Shown here piece by piece: positions 17,324 through 26,284 of a stretch of DNA of 64,000 nt. The position numbers and the translations under genes are program-made. A model generated the notes under the pieces. The model had not been told where the DNA came from. It saw only the letters and a list, made by a program, of their open reading frames with translations, and did not search any database. The first letter of the stretch is position 1, and each line of letters opens with the position of its first letter. Source of the DNA: Chromatiaceae bacterium (GTDB taxonomy: Bacteria; Pseudomonadota; Gammaproteobacteria; Chromatiales; Chromatiaceae); assembly GCA_024235215.1 (NCBI GenBank), contig JACKMU010000002.1, positions 186,001 to 250,000 of the forward strand, given 5' to 3'.

Positions 17324-17713
17324 ATGCGTACCCGGCAGTTTGTCAGACAAACAACGAACATCCCGTTCAAATTCAAACTCAAGAGCATGATCGGTGAGCA
17401 CGAACACCAACTGAAGAATATCAGCCAGGGCGGGCTCTGTTTTAGGGGCTGTGGATGGATAGAGCCCGGCACCGAATTGTGTCTTTGTATACCGTTTGCC
17501 AAGGATCCCTGCCATCTCAACGGAAAGATCGCCTGGTGTCACATTGCCGATCAGAGCCAGTACGAAATAGGCATCCAGTTCGAAGAGAGTTTGGAGATAC
17601 CGGCACTGCAGCAGATCGACCAGATAGAACTCTATAAGCGACTACTCGATCAGGGATGCGGAGAGCGGGTGACCAGCGAGGACGCGGGCCGAAGGATCGG
17701 CGCGATCAGCTGA
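17324..17713 (+). CDS. PilZ domain protein (probable cyclic di-GMP binder)
   Basis: A 129-residue single-domain PilZ protein. The RxxxR motif is present as RQFVR near the N-terminus and the (D/N)xSxxG motif as NISQGG about 30 residues later, which together form the c-di-GMP site. The domain ends near YEIGIQFEE. A GGAGAGAG tract lies seven bases before the ATG at 17324, which chooses this start over two earlier in-frame ATGs. It follows the stator pair by about 220 bases on the same strand. A c-di-GMP effector beside a stator could act as a brake like YcgR, but that is speculation from position. Confidence 0.82.
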   Translation: MRTRQFVRQTTNIPFKFKLKSMIGEHEHQLKNISQGGLCFRGCGWIEPGTELCLCIPFAKDPCHLNGKIAWCHIADQSQYEIGIQFEESLEIPALQQIDQIELYKRLLDQGCGERVTSEDAGRRIGAIS

Positions 17714-17972
17714 CTGCTGGACCCCGATCCCATCTACCACCGGTCTTGAGAGGCCAGGGTTGTTGTTGCGCCGGCCGGACAGCAGCGCCGACCGCTTTCT
17801 GCCACACCCGTTCCTTTGCTCCGGATCAATGATTCCCTTACTCTCTACAGTAAAAATAGCCTGCAATGGGTACTGATCAGCCATTCCGATTCGCGTAAAC
17901 CCATCACAGCAACTAATCTTTCGGTTAGATAGAGAGACTCAGAGCAACGGTCGATCGGTAGGGAGAGAGAGC

Positions 17973-18449
17973 ATGGCCATTTCCAGAAAATTGCAGGCGT
18001 ATCTGAAAGAACATGATGTCAAATACCGACTGGTGCAGCACACTCGCACAGGTTCCAGCATGGAGTCTGCAGAGCAGGCGCATATTCCCGGTGGCGCGCT
18101 GGCCAAAGGCGTACTGGCCAGGGCCGGTGAGGCGTACCTGATGCTGGTGCTCCCCTCGGACTACCATGTCGATCTGGAGGCACTGAGCAGTCAGACCGGA
18201 GCATCCCTGGCCATGGCCACCGAGGAAGAGTTGAGCGCACAATTTTCCGATTGCGAACGGGGGGCGATTCCGCCGCTGGGATTTATCTACGGCATCAAGA
18301 CACTGTGGGATCCCAGCACCAGTCTGGGTGCCGATCAGAAGGTCTATTTCGAAGCGGGTGATCACCAACAGCTGGTTCAGGTGACCGGAGAGCAGTTTCA
18401 TGAACTGATGGCACCCGCAGAACGGAGAGAGTTCAGTCACCACCTCTGA
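17973..18449 (+). CDS. YbaK/ProX-like aminoacyl-tRNA deacylase domain protein
   Basis: A 158-residue protein of the YbaK/prolyl-tRNA synthetase-associated domain family, which hydrolyses mischarged aminoacyl-tRNAs. Domain marks are the N-terminal helix followed by VKYRLVQHTR, the central AKGVLARAGEAYLMLVLPSD (with the family lysine) and the glycine-rich IPPLGFIYGI. A strong GGGAGAGAGA ribosome-binding site precedes the ATG at 17973. It is closely followed (12 bases) by the methyltransferase gene, suggesting a transcript of three genes to 21709. Which aminoacyl-tRNA it corrects is not readable; some relatives act on other substrates. Confidence 0.78.
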   Translation: MAISRKLQAYLKEHDVKYRLVQHTRTGSSMESAEQAHIPGGALAKGVLARAGEAYLMLVLPSDYHVDLEALSSQTGASLAMATEEELSAQFSDCERGAIPPLGFIYGIKTLWDPSTSLGADQKVYFEAGDHQQLVQVTGEQFHELMAPAERREFSHHL

Positions 18450-18461
18450 CAGCTAAGCACG

Positions 18462-19193
18462 ATGCACCGGCCACCTCGTTTGCTGGGTATCCTGCTGCTG
18501 GCGCTCTGCGCCAGCGATGGGTTGCAGGCTGATCCATTTGCTACGCAGCGTGCACAGATGATCCGGGAGATCGAGGCAGATGTCCGGGAGACCTCGATCT
18601 ACATTGATAAACAGGAACTCGACGCACGCGTGATGCGGGTGATGGCCGAAGTGCCGCGCCACCTGTTCATACCGGAAAAGCAGCGCCCCTTCGCTTACGA
18701 CAACCGGCCTCTGGGTATAGGCCATGGGCAGACCATTTCACAACCCTACATCGTTGCGCTGATGACCGATCTGTTGCGACCGCATCCCGGCGACCGGGTG
18801 TTGGAGTTGGGAACCGGATCGGGCTATCAGGCGGCGGTGCTGGCACAACTGGGTGCACAGGTCTCCACCATCGAAATCATCGAACCACTCGCCCGGCAGG
18901 CGGAAGAGCGGTTGACCGGATTGGGCTACGACAACATCACCACCCGCATCGCCGATGGTTACTACGGCTGGGAGGAGCATGCACCGTTCGACGCCATCGT
19001 GGTCACGGCAGCAGCCAGCCAGATCCCACCACCATTGCTACGCCAGCTGAAACCGGGCGGACGCATGGTGATTCCGATCGGTGGCAGCTTCCAGGTTCAA
19101 CAGTTGGTGCTGATCGAGAAACAACAGGACGGTGCCATCACTACACGCCAGATCCTGCCGGTGCGTTTCGTGCCTCTGACCGGAGACCACTGA
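18462..19193 (+). CDS. pcm: Protein-L-isoaspartate O-methyltransferase with an N-terminal signal peptide
   Basis: SAM-dependent methyltransferase that repairs isoaspartyl residues in aged proteins. The 243-residue chain begins with a clear hydrophobic export signal (RPPRLLGILLLALCASDG, likely cut after LQA), so a periplasmic location is predicted; the usual Pcm is cytosolic. The catalytic core is intact. It shows the substrate-loop region RHLFIPEKQRPFAYDN, then IGHGQTISQPYIVALM, SAM motif I VLELGTGSGYQAAVLA, and the C-terminal LKPGGRMVIPIG. It is located between a YbaK-domain gene and a membrane protein and has a weak ribosome-binding site. The signal peptide is the odd feature; it could also be an uncleaved anchor. 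Confidence 0.88.
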   Translation: MHRPPRLLGILLLALCASDGLQADPFATQRAQMIREIEADVRETSIYIDKQELDARVMRVMAEVPRHLFIPEKQRPFAYDNRPLGIGHGQTISQPYIVALMTDLLRPHPGDRVLELGTGSGYQAAVLAQLGAQVSTIEIIEPLARQAEERLTGLGYDNITTRIADGYYGWEEHAPFDAIVVTAAASQIPPPLLRQLKPGGRMVIPIGGSFQVQQLVLIEKQQDGAITTRQILPVRFVPLTGDH

Positions 19194-19213
19194 CCCGTTA
19201 ACGAGAGAAAGCG

Positions 19214-21709
19214 ATGCGCACAGCTGCACCCGACAGCGATGACGTTGCAGGCCTGCGTCCACCGCTGCTCGCCATCCTGATCATCTCGGCGGCTGCCCTC
19301 GCCTATGAGGTGCTGCTGATTCGACTCTTCTCGATTGTTCAATGGCACCACTTTGCCTACATGGTGATCAGCCTGGCACTGCTCGGTTATGGTGCCAGCG
19401 GCACCTTCGTGGCACTGCTGCGCCGGCGGCTGCTGGCCAACTTTTCGCGTACCTTTCGGATCAATGCCAACCTGTTCGGATGGACGGCTGCCACCTGCTT
19501 CCTGCTCGCCCAGCAGCTGCCGTTCAATACACTGGAGCTGTTCTGGGATCCGCGGCAAGTCGGCTATCTTCTGCTCGCCTATCTGCTGCTCTTCATCCCC
19601 TTCTTCTTCGCTGCCAACTGCATCTGCGTCAGTTTCTCCAGATTCGGGGAGATGATCCCGCGCATCTATGCGTTCGACCTGGTCGGGGCAGGTCTCGGGG
19701 CATTGGGGATCATTCTGCTGCTGTATCTTCTGCCACCTCAGGATCTGCTGCGGGGCCTCTCCGCGCTCGGCTTTGTGGCCGCGGCCATCTCTCTGTGGGA
19801 ATGTCACCCGCTGCCCCGCTGGCATCTGGCGCTCACCTACCTCGCATTGGCGCTGATCGTCTGCCTGCTCCCGGAGCGCTGGTTCACCCTGCAGGGATCG
19901 CAGTATAAGGCGCTAAATCAGACGCTGCAGATCGTTGGTACTCGGATTCTGGAACAGCACTCCAGTCCGCTGGGGCTGGTGACGCTGGTGGAAAGCCGCA
20001 ACGTTCCGCTACGCCTGGCCGCCGGTCTCAGTCTCAACAACGAGACCGAGCCACCACCGCAACTGGCACTCTTCACCGACGGCGATGCACCCAGCCCGCT
20101 CACCCGCTACACTGGAGAGAACGAGACCCTGACCTATCTCGATTACCAAACCTCGGCACTCCCGTACCACCTGCATTCACCCACGCGGGTAGCCATACTC
20201 GGTGTGGGCGGAGGGAGTGGCTTGCTGCAAGCGGAATATCACCGTGTCGGTCACATTGACGCGTTCGAACTCGACCCCTGGCTGGTGTGGTTGCTGACTA
20301 CCGGCTACGCGGACTATTCGGGCTGGCGCTGGCTGCAATCTCGTACCAAGTTACACACTGGCGAAGCGCGCGGTCTCCTCGCTGCGCAGCAGCAGCCCTA
20401 CGATCTGATCCAGATGTCTCTGCTGGACGCAGCCGGTGCGGCATCCGGCGGAGTCTACGCGTTGAGTGAGGACTACCTCTATACCGTCGAGGCGCTCGGA
20501 ATGTATCTCAAAAAACTGCAGCCCAACGGCTTGCTGGCCATCACCCGCTGGGTGAGGCTTCCGCCGCGTGATGGGCTGCGCCTATTGGCCACCGCGGTCG
20601 CTGCGCTGCGCGCGCAGGGATTCGTTGAACCCGCGCATCATCTGCTGATGATCCGCGGCTGGAATACCAGCACCCTGGTACTCAAAAACGGCAGATTTCA
20701 GGCAGCGCAAATCAGCGCGCTGCTGAAATTTTGTAAAGAACGTTCTTTCGACATCGTCTACTATCCCGGAATGCCGGAGGATTTTCCGGTTAACCGCTAC
20801 AACCTGTTGCCGCAGCCCTGGTTCCACGAAGCGTCGCTGGCACTGTTGGGAGAACGGGCTGCCGACTATATAGACCGATACAAATTCGACATCCGACCCA
20901 GCAGTGACGACCGACCCTACTTCTTCAACTTCTTTAAATGGCGCACACTGCCGGAGATCTTGTCACTCTACCATCGCGGCGGTTTTTCGCTGTTGGAGCT
21001 CGGCTATCCGATCCTGATCCTCACGCTGATCCAGGCGGTTCTGGTCAGTCTGCTGCTGGTCCTGCTGCCACTTCGCTTTCTGAAATCCAGATGCGCCTGC
21101 TGCACCACCCACATGCGCTGGCGTGTGATGGGCTACTTCCTCGCCATCGGGCTTGCCTATCTGTTCATCGAGATGGCCTTCATCCAGAAGCTTACGCTGT
21201 TTCTCGCCCATCCGGTACACGCGGTCGCCGTGGTGATCTCCGGATTTCTGATCTTCTCCGGTATCGGCAGCCGGATCGCCGGCCGTCTTCCCAACGCACA
21301 ACGCCTGCGCTATCTGCGCAGGACGCTGCTGCTGCTCTGTCTGATCGCGGCCGCCTATCTGGTGCTGCTGCCGCTGCTGCTCGCTACGCTGATCAGCCTT
21401 GCGATGCCGGTAAAAACTGTCATCGCGCTGCTGGTGATCGCACCGCTCGCACTCTGCATGGGAGCTCCCTTCCCGCTTGGACTGACCGCAGTGGAACAGG
21501 TCAGCCCGGGATTGGTGCCCTGGGCTTGGGGGATCAACGGCTGCGCATCCCTTATCAGTGCCATCCTCGCCACGCTGCTGGCGATCCAGTGGGGATTCAA
21601 CAGGGTGGTTGTGATCGCACTGCTGCTCTATCTATCCACGTTGCTGTGCTACCCGGAGGCGCAATCAGCCGACAGGAGATTGCATTCCACCGCATCAACC
21701 CGTCAGTGA
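19214..21709 (+). CDS. Polytopic membrane protein with spermidine synthase-like (SpeE-type) domain
   Basis: An 831-residue membrane protein with three parts. There are about six N-terminal transmembrane helices (residues 15-220). A soluble spermidine-synthase-like Rossmann domain (about 240-560) has VAILGVGGGSGLLQAEY and FELDPWLVWLL, then a decarboxylated-SAM-like region. A second helical block (about 590-815) contains PVKTVIALLVIAPLALCMGAPFPLGL. Such fused membrane polyamine-synthase-like proteins are widespread but rarely characterised; the substrate need not be a polyamine. It follows pcm by 20 bases, so two SAM-type folds, one exported and one membrane-bound, sit in one operon. Its 3' end overlaps the convergent trxC end by seven bases. 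Confidence 0.78.
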   Translation: MRTAAPDSDDVAGLRPPLLAILIISAAALAYEVLLIRLFSIVQWHHFAYMVISLALLGYGASGTFVALLRRRLLANFSRTFRINANLFGWTAATCFLLAQQLPFNTLELFWDPRQVGYLLLAYLLLFIPFFFAANCICVSFSRFGEMIPRIYAFDLVGAGLGALGIILLLYLLPPQDLLRGLSALGFVAAAISLWECHPLPRWHLALTYLALALIVCLLPERWFTLQGSQYKALNQTLQIVGTRILEQHSSPLGLVTLVESRNVPLRLAAGLSLNNETEPPPQLALFTDGDAPSPLTRYTGENETLTYLDYQTSALPYHLHSPTRVAILGVGGGSGLLQAEYHRVGHIDAFELDPWLVWLLTTGYADYSGWRWLQSRTKLHTGEARGLLAAQQQPYDLIQMSLLDAAGAASGGVYALSEDYLYTVEALGMYLKKLQPNGLLAITRWVRLPPRDGLRLLATAVAALRAQGFVEPAHHLLMIRGWNTSTLVLKNGRFQAAQISALLKFCKERSFDIVYYPGMPEDFPVNRYNLLPQPWFHEASLALLGERAADYIDRYKFDIRPSSDDRPYFFNFFKWRTLPEILSLYHRGGFSLLELGYPILILTLIQAVLVSLLLVLLPLRFLKSRCACCTTHMRWRVMGYFLAIGLAYLFIEMAFIQKLTLFLAHPVHAVAVVISGFLIFSGIGSRIAGRLPNAQRLRYLRRTLLLLCLIAAAYLVLLPLLLATLISLAMPVKTVIALLVIAPLALCMGAPFPLGLTAVEQVSPGLVPWAWGINGCASLISAILATLLAIQWGFNRVVVIALLLYLSTLLCYPEAQSADRRLHSTASTRQ

Positions 21710-22143
21710 TGCAGATGGGAGTGCACCCAGCGGACGATATCCGCCTTGCCCATGGCACCCGCCTGACGAGCCACTTCCCGGCCGCCGCGAAACAGTGCCA
21801 GGGTGGGGATACTGCGTATCCCATACTCGGCTCCGATCGCCTGTTCGTTCTCGGTATTGAGCTTGGCCAGACGGAGATGCGGTTCGAGCTGCGCCACCGC
21901 CTGCTCGAATGCTGGCGCCATCATCCGGCAGGGTCCACACCAGGGAGCCCAGAAATCGACCAACAACGGTATGTCGCTGCGCTTCAGATGCTGGTGGAAA
22001 TTGGCAGAAGTAAGTTCCAGCGGATGGCCGTTGAACAGCGGTGCATGACACTTGCCGCATTTGGGTCGATCGGCCAGGCGACCCTGGGGTATGCGGTTCA
22101 CCGAGGTACAGTGGGGGCAGACAATATGCAGATTCTCGCTCAT
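21703..22143 (-). CDS. trxC: Thioredoxin 2 (zinc-ribbon thioredoxin)
   Basis: A 146-residue cytosolic thioredoxin of the TrxC type. An N-terminal zinc ribbon carries two CxxC pairs (CPHC and CGKC), and the thioredoxin fold follows with the active site WAPWCGPCRMMAP and the cis-proline loop RSIPTL. TrxC reduces disulfides and is often induced by oxidative stress. The ATG at 22143 has GAGAGG upstream; the open frame extends to 22254 but overlaps htpX without family support. It is last in the minus-strand run cbpA-cbpM-htpX-trxC. Confidence 0.93.
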   Translation of the reverse strand: MSENLHIVCPHCTSVNRIPQGRLADRPKCGKCHAPLFNGHPLELTSANFHQHLKRSDIPLLVDFWAPWCGPCRMMAPAFEQAVAQLEPHLRLAKLNTENEQAIGAEYGIRSIPTLALFRGGREVARQAGAMGKADIVRWVHSHLHH

Positions 22144-22177
22144 GATCAAACCTCTCAGATTGGGCCTCGCAGCCCGG

Positions 22178-23143
22178 TCAATGCCAAAGTCCGGTAATAC
22201 GCCAGCGCGGTAAGCGCTCAATCGCCGCAGTTGGAACGAAATCTGACAGCGCATTGCGCGGTGGCCAGTTCGTCAGCGCGGAGCGTGGATAAGGGGGTTT
22301 GAGCTGCAGCAGACGCCTGATCCGCTCATCGGTGGGCGGATGGGTGCGCAGCAGGGAGGGCTCCGGCAGCCGTCGTCCGGGCAGCAGAATACGTTCGAGA
22401 AGATTGCCACCGGTCCGCTCGATCTTGGCCAGCGCCCGCGCCAGACCCTCCGGATCGCCAGTCAGGCTGACCGCGTTGAGATCGGCATCGTATTCACGCG
22501 CACGCGAGAGCCCGAGTTGCGCCAGCGCGCTCAGATTGGGGGCCAGGAGCAGAATCAGGATAGCCGGCCAGTTGAAGGTGATACCACCGAGCAGAAACAG
22601 CGGTAGATTGATCAGCAGTAACAGCAATCCAAACAGCGAAAACAGGCTGGTGAGCCGACTAAAGAGATCGGCCACTCCCATCACCAGAATGTCATTGTTC
22701 TTCACATGGCTCAGTTCATGTGCCAGTACCGCAACCACCTCGCGCGCATCGAGCAGCCGCAGCAAGCCGTCGCTGACCGCAATAGCTGCGTCGTCTCGCC
22801 GACCGAGCGCAAAAGCATTGACCATGCTGCTGGGGATATAGTAGAGCGATGGCAGATGGGGAAGCCCGGCGCGTTTACTCAACTCCACCAGCGCGGAGTG
22901 AAGCAGCGGTGCCTCTGCAGGTGCAACTCGCGCCGCACCGTACATGCGCATGATCAGCCACGGAGCGATGCGCGGATTGAACAGCAGCAGTACCGCACTC
23001 ACAGGCAGCAGCATCAGCAAACCGTCGACACCCCACAGCAGCCACCCAAGCAGCCCGAGAAACCCACCCATGAACAGCAGCAGCAACGCCGTCTGCAGGC
23101 GGTTGGCCAGGGTATGCCGGTACCAGACCACTTCATTCAGCAT
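22178..23143 (-). CDS. htpX: HtpX-like M48 family membrane metalloprotease
   Basis: A 321-residue zinc protease of the inner membrane. Two N-terminal helices (about 15-60) precede the zinc-binding motif LAHELSHVKNND. Two further helices follow (about 175-215), and then SRAREYDADLNAV holds the third zinc ligand. HtpX degrades misfolded membrane proteins together with FtsH. Neighbours are chaperones (cbpA, cbpM) and trxC, fitting a protein-quality operon. Only three bases separate it from cbpM. The C-terminal tail is longer than in E. coli HtpX and positively charged. Confidence 0.88.
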   Translation of the reverse strand: MLNEVVWYRHTLANRLQTALLLLFMGGFLGLLGWLLWGVDGLLMLLPVSAVLLLFNPRIAPWLIMRMYGAARVAPAEAPLLHSALVELSKRAGLPHLPSLYYIPSSMVNAFALGRRDDAAIAVSDGLLRLLDAREVVAVLAHELSHVKNNDILVMGVADLFSRLTSLFSLFGLLLLLINLPLFLLGGITFNWPAILILLLAPNLSALAQLGLSRAREYDADLNAVSLTGDPEGLARALAKIERTGGNLLERILLPGRRLPEPSLLRTHPPTDERIRRLLQLKPPYPRSALTNWPPRNALSDFVPTAAIERLPRWRITGLWH

Positions 23144-23146
23144 GCC

Positions 23147-23461
23147 TCACTCCCTGGGCTCCAACAGTGCCAGACGGGCACGCAGGTGCTGGATCTCATC
23201 CATCAGTTCGAGCACCAGCGCCACACCCGCCAGGTTGATACCGAGGTCCCAGCGCAGACGCAAAGCACGGTTGGCCCGCGGCAGACTGGACCCGGGAAAG
23301 TGGCGGCAGAGTGGGTCATCATCGAGCGGATCGAGAATACCCTCTCCCACCATCTCTACGATCAACTCAGCGTGCACACCACAGCAATGGCTCAACTCTG
23401 CCAACGACAGTGAACTCTCGGTGTCCAACAGCAGTCCGGTCACTACTTCTCTATCGATCAT
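23147..23461 (-). CDS. cbpM: Chaperone modulatory protein CbpM
   Basis: A 104-residue MerR-like helical protein of the CbpM family, which binds the J-domain of CbpA and inhibits its co-chaperone activity. It sits three bases downstream of cbpA, the conserved arrangement for this pair. The sequence LSLAELSHCCGVHAELIVEM forms the N-terminal helix-turn-helix-like part, and a C-terminal amphipathic helix (VALVLELMDEIQHLRARLAL) follows. No DNA-binding role is implied. Confidence 0.88.
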   Translation of the reverse strand: MIDREVVTGLLLDTESSLSLAELSHCCGVHAELIVEMVGEGILDPLDDDPLCRHFPGSSLPRANRALRLRWDLGINLAGVALVLELMDEIQHLRARLALLEPRE

Positions 23462-23464
23462 CGT

Positions 23465-24421
23465 CTACACCCCCAGCCCGCTACGTGGATTGAAGGAGAA
23501 GTGCCGCGCCATAGCCTGGTACGCCTGCTTTGCCTCGGTACTGTCTGCGACCGGTAGCGCGATCTGCAGCGTCACATAGAGATCTCCCGCCGGGGTACCG
23601 GGAATACCACGACCCTTGAGACGCAGCTTGCGTCCGCCCGAAGATCCCGCAGGCACCTTCAGGTCGATCGTGCCGCCTGGTGTTGGCGCCTTCACAGTGG
23701 CGCCGAGTGCGGCCTCCCAGGGTGCTACCGGTAGATCGAGATAGAGGTCGCGCCCGTCGATCCGATAGAGCGGATGTGGTCGGAACTCGATCTCCAGATA
23801 GAGATCGCCCGGTTTTCCACCCACCGATGAGGGAGAACCCTGATTGGCCAGGCGTATCTGCTGTCCGGCTTTCACCCCTTGCGGAATATGCACGTTCAAC
23901 CTGCGCTCGCGGGTTGAGACATGCCCGCGTTCATCCATTGCCGGTGTATGCAGTACGATGGTGCGAGTGGCACCGTGCAGTGCGTCTTCGAGGTCGATCA
24001 ACACTTTGGCGTGATGATCCTCGCCGTGGACGGGAACACGGCTGTAGGCACTTCTTGTGCCGGTACGAGCCGCTCCCAGGTGCTCACCGAAGAGTGACTC
24101 GAAAAAGTCACTGAATGCCGCCGCATCCCCAGCGGTGAAACCACCACCGCTGAATTCGAACCCGGCGTCCCAGCCCGGCGGTGGATGAAACTCCTGCCCC
24201 GCTTTCCAGTTGGCGCCGAGCTGATCGTAGGCAGCCCGCTTCTCCGGGTCTTTCAGCACCTCGTAGGCTTCACCCACCTCTTTGAAACGATGTTCCGCAT
24301 CGGGCTCCTTACTGACGTCCGGATGATACTTGCGTGCCAGCTTGCGGTAGGCGCGCTTGATCTCATCCCCGGTGGCATCGCGCTTGACGCCCATGATCTG
24401 GTAGTAGTCTTTGAATTCCAT
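23465..24421 (-). CDS. cbpA: Curved-DNA-binding J-domain co-chaperone CbpA
   Basis: A 318-residue DnaJ-family co-chaperone without a zinc-finger. The N-terminal J-domain is complete, with the HPD motif in ARKYHPDVSKE. A Gly/Phe-rich linker (about 75-115) and two C-terminal beta-sandwich substrate domains follow, including VHIPQGVKAGQQIRL and LRLKGRGIPG. It stimulates DnaK ATPase and can bind curved DNA. It heads the run cbpA-cbpM-htpX-trxC, and an AGGG element lies upstream of its ATG. Confidence 0.93.
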   Translation of the reverse strand: MEFKDYYQIMGVKRDATGDEIKRAYRKLARKYHPDVSKEPDAEHRFKEVGEAYEVLKDPEKRAAYDQLGANWKAGQEFHPPPGWDAGFEFSGGGFTAGDAAAFSDFFESLFGEHLGAARTGTRSAYSRVPVHGEDHHAKVLIDLEDALHGATRTIVLHTPAMDERGHVSTRERRLNVHIPQGVKAGQQIRLANQGSPSSVGGKPGDLYLEIEFRPHPLYRIDGRDLYLDLPVAPWEAALGATVKAPTPGGTIDLKVPAGSSGGRKLRLKGRGIPGTPAGDLYVTLQIALPVADSTEAKQAYQAMARHFSFNPRSGLGV

Positions 24422-24636
24422 CGATTAAGCCCTGCAATGACTCGCGTGCTGTTTTCTTACTCTGCAGATAGATGGGGATCGTCGCAGCAATATTCCAGAG
24501 CAGGCGCTCGGGCCGGAGGAACCGTTGCGGCACCAAGGAGCTTGCGCTCGACCGGAGTTGATGGTTGCCAACTGCGCGCCCTGAGTTCAAGCTATAGCCC
24601 CGTACAGACAGAGGAATTTGCAGGGGAGCCAGCCCG

Positions 24637-26106
24637 ATGGTCAAGTTACTTTCACTCTCCCGCGCCGCGCGGCTTGCAGGCGTCAGCCGGGGTGAATTGC
24701 AGAAGCGGATCAGGGAGGAGGATCTGGAAACTTTCGAGGGGGAGTTGTCGGTCGAACTGCTGCTCGAACTCTACCCGCATATCGATCTGGAAGCGGATCC
24801 AATGCTGGAGAAGGTGAGACGTATCCGGTCGGAGGCGAGTCCGAAGAAGCTGCATAGTGATGGCTGGATGCCCGATCCCGAAGTGCTGATGACCCGGCTG
24901 AAGGAGTTCCAGCATGTGCTGGTGAAGACCAAAACGGCGCTCAACAGTTCTGATGAGCTGCTCCAGGAGATACTGAACGATCTGCAAGCCGCGGTCGCAG
25001 CTCCGGAAGAGGAGCTGCGACATCTGGTGGCTGGTTGCATCACCAGGCTGAACAGGGCGACACAAAAAATCGGACAGGCGGAGGACACGCGTGCTGCACT
25101 CTTCGCCAAGGACATCATGCTGAAAATCGTATCCGCAAGTATCCGGCTGCTACCCAGCGGCCACGAGTTTTTCCTGGAGGGGAGTGACTCCATTCTGGAG
25201 GCGGGACTCAAGGCAGGACTCTACATCAATTACGGCTGTTCCAGTGGCAACTGCGGCGCCTGCAAGTGCAGAGTGATCTCTGGTGCAGTGAGCAAACTGC
25301 GCAGACACGACTACGTACTGAGCGCACGCGAACAGGAGGAGGGTTACATTCTGGCCTGCTCCAATACCGCGATTTCCGACCTGGTGATCGAAGCACGGGA
25401 AGCAGATGCGAAAGAGGCACTGCCACATCAGAAGATACGCGCCACGGTGCGCAAGATAGAGCCGAACGGGCAATCCATGGTGCTGCTCTACCTGCAGACA
25501 CCCCGCACCCAATCGCTGCGATTCAAGGCGGGTCAGCGCGTCCGGCTGACCGCAGAAAACGAAAGCAGCGCGGAACTGCATATCGCCAGCTGTCCCTGCG
25601 ATGGACGCAATCTCCAATTCATGGTGGCACGCCGCCCTGGCGACCCCTTCAGTGATACGCTCTTTTCCCAGCAGATGAGCCGCCAGACCATGATACTGGA
25701 AGGCCCGGTGGGAGAGTTCGTGCTGCGGGAGGACTCCTCCACACCGACCCTGTTCATCGCCAAGGAGACCGGGTTCGCACCGATCAAGAGCCTGGTGGAG
25801 CAGGCCATCGCTATGGACAATGCCGAGCAGTTCTATCTGATTCAGCTGGGCGGTAATCCATGGGGCTCTTTTCTGGATAATCTATGCCGCTCCTGGAACG
25901 ACTCACTGGATAATTTCGGCTACTTCTCTCCGTCGAAAGAGTGCACTGCGGCCGAGCTGTTGCTGTTGTTACAACAGCTGACAGCCGATCTGCACCATTT
26001 CGATCTCTACATTGCCGGTCCCGGGGATTGGATCGATGCGGTCAGAAAGGAGGCGCAACTGCAACGGCTGGACAGCAGCCACTGGTTCTGCCAGCAGGTT
26101 GATTGA
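24637..26106 (+). CDS. Three-part iron-sulfur protein: helix-turn-helix-like N-terminus, [2Fe-2S] ferredoxin, FAD/NAD reductase-like C-terminus
   Basis: A 489-residue protein. Residues 1-60 look like a short MerR/excisionase-type helical domain (SLSRAARLAGVSRGELQKRI), and 80-155 are helical and charged. Residues 160-250 form a plant-type ferredoxin with cluster cysteines C201, C206, C209 and C241. Residues 260-489 resemble a ferredoxin-reductase fold. The usual FAD motif RxYS is replaced by LHIASCP, and the usual NAD-site GxGxxP loop appears as KETGFAPIKSLV, so cofactor binding may be altered. It diverges from cbpA across 215 bases. Possible roles are electron transfer to an unknown oxygenase or redox sensing; neither is shown. 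Confidence 0.72.
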   Translation: MVKLLSLSRAARLAGVSRGELQKRIREEDLETFEGELSVELLLELYPHIDLEADPMLEKVRRIRSEASPKKLHSDGWMPDPEVLMTRLKEFQHVLVKTKTALNSSDELLQEILNDLQAAVAAPEEELRHLVAGCITRLNRATQKIGQAEDTRAALFAKDIMLKIVSASIRLLPSGHEFFLEGSDSILEAGLKAGLYINYGCSSGNCGACKCRVISGAVSKLRRHDYVLSAREQEEGYILACSNTAISDLVIEAREADAKEALPHQKIRATVRKIEPNGQSMVLLYLQTPRTQSLRFKAGQRVRLTAENESSAELHIASCPCDGRNLQFMVARRPGDPFSDTLFSQQMSRQTMILEGPVGEFVLREDSSTPTLFIAKETGFAPIKSLVEQAIAMDNAEQFYLIQLGGNPWGSFLDNLCRSWNDSLDNFGYFSPSKECTAAELLLLLQQLTADLHHFDLYIAGPGDWIDAVRKEAQLQRLDSSHWFCQQVD

Positions 26107-26207
26107 GACCGCCTGACAGCAACTGTCAGCGCTGCTGGGACACAAATCCGCTCCAACGGTGAAGCGGTAGCTGAGAGTTGGCACCGCCACCCTTTGGCCA
26201 TTCGGGC

Positions 26208-26234
26208 TAAAGAACAGTGCAAGATCCCCGATAA
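26208..26234 (+). promoter_or_regulatory. Sigma-28 (FliA) promoter for the chemoreceptor gene
   Basis: TAAAGAAC (26208-26215), 11 bases, then CCCGATAA (26227-26234). The -10 box matches GCCGATAA at seven of eight positions, and the -35 keeps the TAAAG core. Transcription would begin near 26242, which argues for translation from 26285 and against the earlier ATG at 26243. Confidence 0.7.
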
Positions 26235-26284
26235 CGATAAAAATGATACTCAATATTGCTGACTATCTGACGGGGACAACCTCT

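Noticed and set aside
20938..22197. A 419-codon plus-strand frame overlapping the spermidine-synthase-like gene and trxC
   Set aside because: It crosses two well-supported genes in another frame; its product is arginine-rich, as expected for a GC-rich shadow frame.
26113..26129. A 7-bp hairpin (CTGACAG, CAA loop) after the ferredoxin-reductase gene
   Set aside because: The stem is short with no T-run; too weak to call a terminator.
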